A stretch of 64,000 nt of DNA. Source: Massilia phyllostachyos. Its GTDB lineage: Bacteria > Pseudomonadota > Gammaproteobacteria > Burkholderiales > Burkholderiaceae_D. The stretch spans positions 372,001 to 436,000 of the forward strand of contig NZ_JAJNOC010000004.1 of NCBI RefSeq assembly GCF_021044825.1, written 5' to 3'. Positions 19,757-26,504 of the stretch are shown piece by piece. Positions within the stretch are counted from its first letter, which is position 1. Each line of letters starts with the position of its first letter. The notes beneath the pieces were generated by a model that worked only from the letters and a program-made list of their open reading frames with translations, had not been told where the DNA came from and did no database searches. The position numbers were made by a program, and so were the translations under genes.

Positions 19757-20566
19757 ATGACGACTTCCTCCCCCTTGGCCGACGCGCTCGGCCACCCCCA
19801 CCCCCAGGCACCGGACGCCCGCATCGTGTCCCTGGTGCCATCGATTACCGAATTTCTGTGCGACCTCGGCCTGGCCGGCCAACTGGCCGGCCGCACCGGC
19901 TTTTGCATCCACCCGCGCGCGCTGGTCGAGAAAATTCCGAAGATCGGCGGCACCAAGGACGTGAACATCGAGAAGATCCGCCGCCTGGCGCCGACCCACC
20001 TGGTGGTGAACATCGACGAGAACGAGAAGCCGACGGTGGACAGGCTGGCGGAGTTCGTGCCGAACATCGTCGTCACGCATCCGGTGACGCCGCGCGACAA
20101 CCTCGGCCTGGCGCGCCTGATGGGCGCTGTCTTCGGACGGGAGCGGGAAGCGGAGCGCTGGTGCGACGCGTTCGAGGCGGAGTATGCGGCCCTGCGCGCG
20201 TTGCCCAAGACGGCGAAGCGGACGGTGCTCTACTGCATCTGGCAGGATCCGTGGATGAGCGTGTCGCGCGACACGTATATCGCCGCGATGCTGGGCGAGC
20301 TCGGCTGGGAAGTGCCGCTGCTGGGCGAGGCGCGCTATCCCTCTTTTGCCTGGTCGGATGCGCTGGTGGCGCAGCTGGATGCGGTGCTGCTGTCGACCGA
20401 GCCGTATCGCTTCACGGAAGCGCATGCGGACGCGCTCGAGAAGCAGCTCGGCATTCCGGTGTTCCTGGTCGATGGGGAAATGATGTCGTGGTATGGCAGC
20501 CGCGCGCTGGCGGGGCTGCGCTACCTGCGCGAAGTCAGGGCGATGGTCGACGGCGTGGCCGGATGA
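19757..20566 (+). CDS. BtuF-like helical-backbone metal receptor, apparently not exported
   Basis: The protein (269 aa) matches the cobalamin/iron-siderophore binding protein fold (SLVPSITEFLCDLGL, GGTKDVNIEKIRRLAPTHLVV). These are normally periplasmic partners of ABC importers. Here the N-terminus (MTTSSPLADALGHPHP) shows no signal peptide and no transporter genes are nearby. Similar cytoplasmic-looking versions exist in Proteobacteria; their role is unclear. A missed upstream start is unlikely because the frame shows no hydrophobic stretch before it. Confidence 0.8.
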   Translation: MTTSSPLADALGHPHPQAPDARIVSLVPSITEFLCDLGLAGQLAGRTGFCIHPRALVEKIPKIGGTKDVNIEKIRRLAPTHLVVNIDENEKPTVDRLAEFVPNIVVTHPVTPRDNLGLARLMGAVFGREREAERWCDAFEAEYAALRALPKTAKRTVLYCIWQDPWMSVSRDTYIAAMLGELGWEVPLLGEARYPSFAWSDALVAQLDAVLLSTEPYRFTEAHADALEKQLGIPVFLVDGEMMSWYGSRALAGLRYLREVRAMVDGVAG

Positions 20567-20568
20567 CA

Positions 20569-20592
20569 CATGCACGCCCAGGGGCGTGCATG
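20569..20592. terminator. hairpin between convergent genes
   Basis: CATGCACGCCC pairs with GGGCGTGCATG, just after the BtuF-like stop. There is no T run, so termination is presumed and not certain. Confidence 0.45.
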
Positions 20593-20607
20593 ACCGTCAC
20601 GGGCCGA

Positions 20608-20982
20608 TCAGGAATCGGTCAGGTGCTTGTCCGACAGCGGATCGTCGACGGCCGGGGTCGCATGCTTGTTCTTGTCTTGCAGGCGGCCGATGGCGCTGTC
20701 GAGGGCGCGGGCGAGCTTGCCGCCGGCATTCTTGATCGACTGGCGCAGGTCGTCGGAGTGGTCGTGGATGACGATCGGCTGGTAGCCGCGCACGCGGGCT
20801 TCCATCATGACGGAATTGCCGCCATCGGCGTGCTTTTCCTTGTTCTCATTGCTCAGATGCACTTCGACACTGGTGATGTGATCGCCGAAACGGTCGATCG
20901 AGCCGCGCACGACGGATTCCACGTGCTCGTCCAGGCCTTGATGGTTTTGAATGGTGCGGTCGGTATTCACATTGATTTGCAT
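20608..20982 (-). CDS. HPF/RaiA-like ribosome-associated protein
   Basis: The protein (124 aa) resembles the sigma-54 modulation/S30AE (HPF) family: MQINVNTDRTIQ, a VRGSIDRFGDHITSVEVHLSNEN core and a Lys/Arg-containing C-terminus. Such proteins bind the 30S subunit and hibernate ribosomes under stress. The ATG at 20982 is chosen because AGGAG sits seven bases ahead of it; the ATG at 20988 would abut the ribosome site. The tail after about residue 100 is divergent. Confidence 0.8.
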   Translation of the reverse strand: MQINVNTDRTIQNHQGLDEHVESVVRGSIDRFGDHITSVEVHLSNENKEKHADGGNSVMMEARVRGYQPIVIHDHSDDLRQSIKNAGGKLARALDSAIGRLQDKNKHATPAVDDPLSDKHLTDS

Positions 20983-21166
20983 ATTCATTCTCCTGTAATC
21001 ATGACGTCTTCATGGTACATGCGAGTCCAATTTGGCCGCGTCCTGTTGTGGCAGGTGGGGCCGGTCGCGCAAGTTGCAAGGCCGACCACACTGTTTTGTC
21101 GCTGGGAGCGCCCAGGACGCCGACGGGCTGGCGCGATGGCAGGGTGGTCCTCGACCGTCGGCACGC

Positions 21167-22432
21167 TCAGGCTGCGGCGCTCGACTTCTGCGCCTGCTCT
21201 TTTTCGTGATGCGGGAAGCGGTCCATGCGCGACAGCACCGGGAACAGCGCCGCCCAGATGCCGGTGACGGCCAGCGTGGCCGCGCCGCCCAGCAGGATGG
21301 CGCGCGTCAGGCCGAGCCAGCCGGCGGTGACGCCGGATTCGAATTCGCCCAGCTCATTGGACGCCCCGATGAACACCGAGTTGACCGCGCTGACGCGGCC
21401 GCGGATATCGTCCGGGGTCTCGTACTGCACCAGCAGGTGGCGGATGTAGACGCTGACCATGTCGCCCACGCCCAGCAGGAACAGGGCGCCGAGGGCCACC
21501 GGGAAGCTGCTGGTGAGTCCCATCGTCAGCGTGCACAGGCCGAACACGGCGACGCCGCCGAACATCCACAGGCCGACCCGGCGCGTGATCGGGAAGAAGG
21601 CGAGCAGGATCGAGCACAGCGCCGCGCCGGCGCCGGGCGCGGTGCGCAGCAGGCCCAGCGCCTGCGGCCCGGCGTGCAGCACATCGTGGGCATAGGCCGG
21701 GAGCAGGGCGGTGGCGCCGCCGAACAGCACCGCGAACAGGTCGAGCGAGATCGCGCCCAGCACGATCGGGCGCGACCACACGAAGCGCAGGCCCTCGAGC
21801 AGCGAGGACCAGCTGACCGGCCCTTGCGAGCGGGCCTGCTGGGTGGCGCGGGTGCCCGACATGCACAGCACCGCGACGACCAGCAGGCTGGCGGCCACCA
21901 TGTGCACGGTCATCGGGCCGAAGGTGTACAGCAGGCCGCCGATGATCGGGCCGGCGATCACGGCCACGTGGAAGGTCGAGGAGCCCAGCGCCACGGCCTG
22001 GCTGAAGTCGCGGTCCGGCACCAGGTTCTTCAGCACCGCCTGCGAGGCCGGCATCATGAAGGCGCGCGCGGAACCGAACAGCACCAGGATCGCGAACACC
22101 GGCCACACGACGCGGCTTCCGCTGGCCGTGAAACCCACCAGCAGCAGGCTGCACAGCAGCTGGGTCGCCATGCACAGCAGGACGATGTTGCGGCGGTTGT
22201 GGCGGTCGGCCACGTGGCCGGCCCACAGGATCAGGACCAGGAAGGGCGCGAACTGGGCCAGGCCGATCAGGCCGAGGTCGAACAGGCTGCCGGTGATCTG
22301 GTAGACCTGCCAGCCGATGGCGACGCTCTGCATCTGCACCGCGAGGGTGGCGAGGAAGCGGGCGGACAGGTAGAAGGCGAGGTTACGGTTGCGCAGGACG
22401 GCCAGGCCGCTGGAAGAGGGCAGCAAAGACAT
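21167..22432 (-). CDS. MFS transporter (EntS/MFS_3-like exporter)
   Basis: The protein (421 aa) has 12 predicted membrane helices and the MFS loop motif AGHVADRHNRRNIVL between helices 2 and 3. The overall type matches the EntS-like branch, which exports siderophores or drugs. The frame is open upstream, but ATG 22432 (MSLLPSSSGLAVLRNRN) gives the family-typical N-terminus. The 178 nt between its end and the HPF gene show no gene. Confidence 0.88.
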   Translation of the reverse strand: MSLLPSSSGLAVLRNRNLAFYLSARFLATLAVQMQSVAIGWQVYQITGSLFDLGLIGLAQFAPFLVLILWAGHVADRHNRRNIVLLCMATQLLCSLLLVGFTASGSRVVWPVFAILVLFGSARAFMMPASQAVLKNLVPDRDFSQAVALGSSTFHVAVIAGPIIGGLLYTFGPMTVHMVAASLLVVAVLCMSGTRATQQARSQGPVSWSSLLEGLRFVWSRPIVLGAISLDLFAVLFGGATALLPAYAHDVLHAGPQALGLLRTAPGAGAALCSILLAFFPITRRVGLWMFGGVAVFGLCTLTMGLTSSFPVALGALFLLGVGDMVSVYIRHLLVQYETPDDIRGRVSAVNSVFIGASNELGEFESGVTAGWLGLTRAILLGGAATLAVTGIWAALFPVLSRMDRFPHHEKEQAQKSSAAA

Positions 22433-22483
22433 GTAGGGCTTTCGGGGACGATGCTCGGGAACCTCAGCATTGTGCCCGATTTT

Positions 22484-22515
22484 CGTACGGTGGGCGGAGG
22501 ACCGCCCACCGTACG
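22484..22515. repeat. perfect 14-bp palindromic hairpin
   Basis: CGTACGGTGGGCGG and CCGCCCACCGTACG flank a four-base loop between the ferredoxin-reductase stop and the MFS start (both minus strand). No T tract follows on either strand. It may be a terminator-like barrier or a REP-type repeat. Confidence 0.6.
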
Positions 22516-22527
22516 ACGGCGGCCCCG

Positions 22528-23556
22528 TTACGGTTGCGCGAGATCGGCTTCGGTGGTGAACGCGTCGGCGAAGAACTCCTCTTCCGGCAGCGCGCACTGC
22601 GCCACGTAGTCGGCGCGCGCCGAGTCCACCATGACCGGCGCGCCGCAAGCATACACCTGCCAGCCCGACAGATCCGGAATGTCCTGCATCACCGCCGCAT
22701 GCACGTAGCCGGACCGCCCCTGCCATCCGTCCTCGGGCAGCGCATCCGACACCACCGGCACGTAGCGGAAGTCCGGCAGCGTGGTCTCCCAGGCGCGGCA
22801 CAGTTCGTCCATGTACAGGTCCTGCGGCCGGCGTCCGCCCCAGTAGAGGCGCACGGGACGCGTCGACTTCAGGTGCATCAGGTGCTCGACCAGCGCCTTG
22901 ACGGGCGCGAAGCCGGTGCCGGAGGCCAGCAGCACGATCGGCTTTTCCGACTCCTCGCGCAGGAAGAAGGTGCCGAGCGGGCCTTCGAAGCGCAAGATGT
23001 CGCGCTCCTTCATGGCGCCGAATACGTGGTCGGTGAACAGGCCGCCCGGCAGGTGGCGGATGTGCAGTTCGAGCGGGCCGGAATACGAGGGCGCGCAGGC
23101 GATGCTGTAGGCGCGGCGCTTGCCGTCCTTGAGCAGGAATTCGATGTACTGGCCGGCGCGGTAGGCCAGCGCCTCGTTGGCCGGCAGCTGCAGGGTGACG
23201 ATGGCGACGTCCGGCGCGGCGCGCCTGATGGCGTTGACGCGGGTCGGCATCTTGCGCACCGGGTACTCCGAGCTGCCGCCCACTTCGCGCGCCTCGATCA
23301 CCAGGTCCTGCTGCGGCACGGCGCAGCAGAACAGCGACATGCCCTGCGTCTTCTCGATGTCGCTGAGGGCGCGCGCCTGGTGCGGCTTGTGGGTCAGTTC
23401 GCCCTCGAGCACCTTGCCTTTGCAGGAGCCGCAGGCGCCGTTCTTGCAGCCGTAGGGCAGGCCGATGCCGGCGCGGATGGCGGCGGAGAGGACGGTTTCG
23501 TCATCCTCGCAGGTGAACTGGTGGCCGCTGGGCTGGACGGTGATCTGGAAAGTCAT
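22528..23556 (-). CDS. 2Fe-2S ferredoxin-FAD/NAD(P)H reductase fusion (CDP-6-deoxy-glucoseen reductase-like)
   Basis: The protein (342 aa) has an N-terminal plant-type 2Fe-2S domain (C-K-N-G-A-C-G-S-C, then FCCA), an FAD domain (RAYSIACAPS, GGLFTDHVF) and an NAD(P)H-binding domain (LLASGTGFAPVKALVEHLM). It shuttles electrons from NAD(P)H via FAD to the iron-sulfur centre. Such reductases serve AscD-type deoxysugar synthesis or oxygenases; no oxygenase or deoxysugar gene is adjacent, so the partner is unknown. ATG 23556 gives the proper start (MTFQITVQPSGHQF). Confidence 0.92.
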   Translation of the reverse strand: MTFQITVQPSGHQFTCEDDETVLSAAIRAGIGLPYGCKNGACGSCKGKVLEGELTHKPHQARALSDIEKTQGMSLFCCAVPQQDLVIEAREVGGSSEYPVRKMPTRVNAIRRAAPDVAIVTLQLPANEALAYRAGQYIEFLLKDGKRRAYSIACAPSYSGPLELHIRHLPGGLFTDHVFGAMKERDILRFEGPLGTFFLREESEKPIVLLASGTGFAPVKALVEHLMHLKSTRPVRLYWGGRRPQDLYMDELCRAWETTLPDFRYVPVVSDALPEDGWQGRSGYVHAAVMQDIPDLSGWQVYACGAPVMVDSARADYVAQCALPEEEFFADAFTTEADLAQP

Positions 23557-23683
23557 GTGCTGTCGTGACGTCAAAAAGTTATTGGTAAAACAAGGCGGCA
23601 TTCTACACCGCCCCTGCAAAGGCCGTGGGACGGCTGGCTGTGCTAGAGTGGCGCGCTCCGCCCCGTCCATCTGCCTTCTTGCC

Positions 23684-24601
23684 ATGATCCAGCGTCCCGC
23701 CTTTCACCGTCCGCGCCTGCTCGTCGTCGGCTGCGGCGACGTCGGCATGCGCGTGCTGCCGCTGCTCGCCGACCGCTTCCGCATCTTCGCGCTCACCAGC
23801 CAGCCCGAACGGCGCGCGGAACTGCGCGCCGCCGGCGCGGTGCCGGTGGTCGCCGACCTCGACCGTCCCGACACCTTGACACGCCTGCGCGGCCTGGCCG
23901 ATGCGGTGCTGCACCTGGCCCCGCCCCAGCCGGAAGGCGCGCTCGACCGCCGCACCCGCCACCTGGTGGCGGCGCTGGGCGGCGTGAAACGCATGGTCTA
24001 CGTCAGCACCAGCGGCGTGTACGGCGACTGCGGCGGCGCGCAGGTAAGGGAATCGCGCCCGGTAGCGCCGCGCAATGCGCGCGCGGTGCGCCGGGTCGAT
24101 GCGGAACGCGTGCTGCGTGCCTGGGCGCTGGCGAGCGGAACCCGGCTGGCGATCCTGCGCGTGCCCGGCATCTATGCGCAGGACCGCCTGCCGCGCAAGC
24201 GCCTGGAGCAGGGCACGCCGGCCCTGCGCGCCGAAGACGACGTCTACACCAACCACATCCACGCCGACGACCTGGCGCGCATCGTCGCGCTGGCGCTGTT
24301 CCGCGGGCGCCCGGGGCGGGTGGTGCACGCGGTGGACGGCACGCGCCTGAAGATGGCCGACTATTTCGACGCGGTGGCCGACGCCCTCGGCCTGGAGCGC
24401 CCGCCGCGCCTGCCGCGCGCGGAGCTGCAGGCGGTGGTGTCGCCGGCGCTGCTTTCCTTCATGTCCGAGTCGCGCGTGCTGGACGACACGCGCTTGAGGC
24501 GCGAGCTGCGGGTGCGGTTGCGCTATCCGGACGTGGCGGCGCTGCTGGCGCGGATGCGGTCCGCTCCCGTACAATCCGGCACCCCCAAGGAGCCCACATG
24601 A
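23684..24601 (+). CDS. NAD-dependent epimerase/dehydratase family protein
   Basis: The protein (305 aa) is an extended SDR with a Rossmann loop VVGCGDVGMRV (GxGxxG-like) and an STSGVYGDCGG segment where the usual YxxxK tyrosine region is expected. Instead of YxxxK there is RRVDAER, so catalytic residues look altered, as in YeeZ/Gre2-like atypical members. It may be a nucleotide-sugar or quinone-type reductase, or a non-catalytic NAD binder. The ATG at 23684 is preceded by a weak site. Its stop overlaps the next start (ATGA). Confidence 0.8.
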   Translation: MIQRPAFHRPRLLVVGCGDVGMRVLPLLADRFRIFALTSQPERRAELRAAGAVPVVADLDRPDTLTRLRGLADAVLHLAPPQPEGALDRRTRHLVAALGGVKRMVYVSTSGVYGDCGGAQVRESRPVAPRNARAVRRVDAERVLRAWALASGTRLAILRVPGIYAQDRLPRKRLEQGTPALRAEDDVYTNHIHADDLARIVALALFRGRPGRVVHAVDGTRLKMADYFDAVADALGLERPPRLPRAELQAVVSPALLSFMSESRVLDDTRLRRELRVRLRYPDVAALLARMRSAPVQSGTPKEPT

Positions 24602-24822
24602 CTTATGAAGAATACCTCGACGAAGTGACCACCCTGATCGTCGAAAAATACGGCGTCAAGGATGCCGCCGCCATCAAGATCGTCGTCGACGCGCAGGACA
24701 AGGAATATTTCGTCGCCCACGACGACAAGCCCGAGATGCGCACCCTCGACCGCGCCCATGCCGATGCGCGCACCTTGTACCAGGCCAGCGGCATCGGCAA
24801 GGCCGCCGCCAGGAAAAAGTAA
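24598..24822 (+). CDS. small hypothetical protein coupled to the epimerase gene
   Basis: The protein (74 aa) is soluble and mixed-charge (EEYLDEVTTLIVEKYGVKDAAAIKIVVDAQ), probably helix-strand-helix. It overlaps the epimerase gene by four bases and has AAGGAGCCC as a ribosome site. I do not recognise the family. A GC hairpin follows the stop. Confidence 0.65.
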   Translation: MTYEEYLDEVTTLIVEKYGVKDAAAIKIVVDAQDKEYFVAHDDKPEMRTLDRAHADARTLYQASGIGKAAARKK

Positions 24823-24841
24823 ATCCCCCGCTCTTCCTGCC

Positions 24842-24863
24842 GCCTCCGGCCCGCGCCGGAGGC
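24842..24863. repeat. REP-like GC hairpin
   Basis: GCCTCCGG and CCGGAGGC flank six bases, 20 nt after a stop codon. It resembles the hairpin at 12211-12230. It may limit 3' degradation or aid termination; there is no T tract. Confidence 0.5.
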
Positions 24864-25041
24864 CATCGCACGTCCATACATCAAAAATCAGGTGGTCTTG
24901 TGCAAAAATTAATCATTATGTGTATCATTTCGTCCCTGACGAAAAATGCCATATAAACCATGCCGTCAGAGCATGGGGTGCTAATTTTTCGCGATAGATC
25001 ACGGAAAGTGACAAATTATTAAACCATCCTGAAAGAATGAC

Positions 25042-25302
25042 ATGCCCATCCGCAGACTGCCCGAAGGCGCAGAGTACGACCCGAACCGGGTCCTCGACGC
25101 CATCATCGCCAAACTCCGCCTGAAGAACGACGCCGCCCTGTCGCGCGTGCTCGAGGTGGCCCCGCCCGTGATCAGCAAGATCCGCCACAACACGCTGCCG
25201 ATCGGCGCCACGCTGCTGCTGCGCATGCATGAAGAGAGCGAATTCAGCATCGGCGAGTTGCGCGCGCTGATGGTCAAGCCGGTGGAGGAATTGGCGTTCT
25301 GA
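25042..25302 (+). CDS. small helix-turn-helix-like protein
   Basis: The protein (86 aa) has a predicted all-helical region (about 15-75) that looks like an XRE-type HTH: LKNDAALSRVLEVAPPVISKIRHN. The scaffold is degenerate in its second half. The preceding 150 nt (24890-25040) are strikingly AT-rich compared with the surroundings and probably carry its promoter. The gene converges with the FCSSP-repeat gene, separated by a hairpin. Its target is unknown; the adjacent repeat gene is only a guess. Confidence 0.7.
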   Translation: MPIRRLPEGAEYDPNRVLDAIIAKLRLKNDAALSRVLEVAPPVISKIRHNTLPIGATLLLRMHEESEFSIGELRALMVKPVEELAF

Positions 25303-25307
25303 TGGAC

Positions 25308-25345
25308 GACGGCCGGGGGACGCGCAATGCGTTCCGCCGGCCGTC
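25308..25345. terminator. hairpin between convergent genes
   Basis: GACGGCCG and CGGCCGTC form the base, with a nested ACGC/GCGT stem. It lies in the 56-nt space between two converging stop codons. There is no T tract. Confidence 0.5.
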
Positions 25346-25358
25346 GGGGGCAGCTCAG

Positions 25359-26264
25359 TCAGGCTGCCAGCGCCGTTTTTCCTGGCGAGGAGCAAAACGC
25401 ATACGCGGCGTTGGCGGATTCGCGCGGTTTCGAAGGCGAGGAGCAGAACGCGTACGCTGCGTTGGCGGCTTCACGCGGTGTCGAGGGCGACGAGCAGAAC
25501 GCATGCGCGGCGCTGGCGCTCTGGCGCGGCGTGCCCGGCGAGGAGCAGAACGCGTAGTCCGCCGCGTTGGCGGCCTTGCGCGGCGCACCCGGCGACGAGC
25601 AGAACGCGAAGTCCCTTGCGTTGGCGGCCTGGCGCGGCGTGCCCGGCGACGAGCAGAACGCGGTGTCCGCGACCTCGGCGGTCTTGCGCGGCGCGCCCGG
25701 CGAGGAGCAGAACGCGGCGCCGGCGCCGGCCGCCTTGCGCGGGGTCCCGGGCGACGAGCAGAATGCCTGGGCCGAGCCGGCGGCTTCGCGCGGGGTGCCC
25801 GGCGAGGAGCAGAATGCGTAGTCGTTCATCGCGGGACCGGCGCCGAATTCCGCTTCATAGATCGCGCGCATGCGCTCCCCGCCAGCGGCATGGTCGTCGT
25901 CGCCCGCATCGGCGCCGATGCCGACGTAGGGATAGTGGTGCAGGAAGTAGCCGAACACGGCCTCGCAATCGCGGGCGTACTTCATCGTATCGAGGATGTG
26001 GTAGTGCCAGAAGGTGTCGACGTCGACGGTCGGCGAGGCCTCGGCATCCGGATACTTCTTCATCAGGAACAGGAAGCGGCGGTATTCCGTTTCGACAGCA
26101 TCGGCCCGCGCCGCGGACCAGCCTTCGCCGGATTCCACGTGCATCAGTTTCATCTTGATCTGGCCAAGATCGAGGGCAGCGATGGCATCGCTTGCTGCGC
26201 TTGCCGCGTTGGCTGCGTTGGCTGCGGTTGCTTGGAATGCGGTTGCGAGTGCGTTCGTCGACAT
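25359..26264 (-). CDS. GRDP-like domain protein with nine C-terminal FCSSP repeats
   Basis: The protein (301 aa) has a short Ala-rich N-terminus, then a domain at about 30-125 that matches the glycine-rich-domain-containing-protein-like family, with the signature FWHYHILDTMKYARDCEAVFGYFLHHYPYVG in pieces (WHYHILDT, ARDCEA, FLHHYP). After a linker, residues about 150-301 consist of nine copies of AFCSSPGTPR spaced every 17-18 residues by Ala-rich linkers (AANAAY, AAGSAQ). Each copy brings one Cys. There is no signal peptide. The ATG at 26264 has an AAAAGGTG ribosome site. The layout, a folded leader and a ladder of identical Cys-containing cores, is like multi-core precursor proteins of modified peptides (RiPPs), but no maturation enzyme was recognised nearby. 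A structural or metal-binding polymer is the alternative. Confidence 0.85.
   Translation of the reverse strand: MSTNALATAFQATAANAANAASAASDAIAALDLGQIKMKLMHVESGEGWSAARADAVETEYRRFLFLMKKYPDAEASPTVDVDTFWHYHILDTMKYARDCEAVFGYFLHHYPYVGIGADAGDDDHAAGGERMRAIYEAEFGAGPAMNDYAFCSSPGTPREAAGSAQAFCSSPGTPRKAAGAGAAFCSSPGAPRKTAEVADTAFCSSPGTPRQAANARDFAFCSSPGAPRKAANAADYAFCSSPGTPRQSASAAHAFCSSPSTPREAANAAYAFCSSPSKPRESANAAYAFCSSPGKTALAA
25380..25824 (-). repeat. tandem coding repeats, period 51-54 nt, nine copies
   Basis: The units centre on the codons GCG TTC TGC TCG TCG CC (Ala-Phe-Cys-Ser-Ser-Pro); the plus strand shows GGCGAGGAGCAGAACGC-like words nine times. The core is nearly invariant at DNA and protein level while linkers vary, which points to selection on the core or recent unequal crossing-over. 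The period and coding nature exclude a CRISPR. Confidence 0.92.
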
Positions 26265-26504
26265 GATGTTCACCTTTTGTTGTAGACCTGCGAGTTGAGG
26301 TATTTCCTTTTTATCCCTAGTGTTTGAAGCGGTACTTTTCCAATCCCTCCCATACGGACGTGCTGCGTTAAGTGGAGGCCAGGAACGATGTCTTGACCGG
26401 AAGCATTGATAAAAATTGTCCTGCTTACGGTCAGTCGGAATGTTGACTTCAATCAACCAAGAAAGTGCTGTGTAGAAACGCCACAACATGGCCGTTTGCT
26501 CCCT

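Noticed and set aside
25327-25821. Open frames on the plus strand across the FCSSP repeats encoding GEEQNA-type repeats
   Set aside because: They are the antisense of the repeat gene, have a stop within the array and no ribosome site; the minus-strand protein has a recognisable N-terminal domain.
25380-25824. CRISPR-like spacing of the tandem repeats
   Set aside because: The repeats are in-frame coding units with short variable linkers and no Cas genes; spacers are not of uniform unique sequence.
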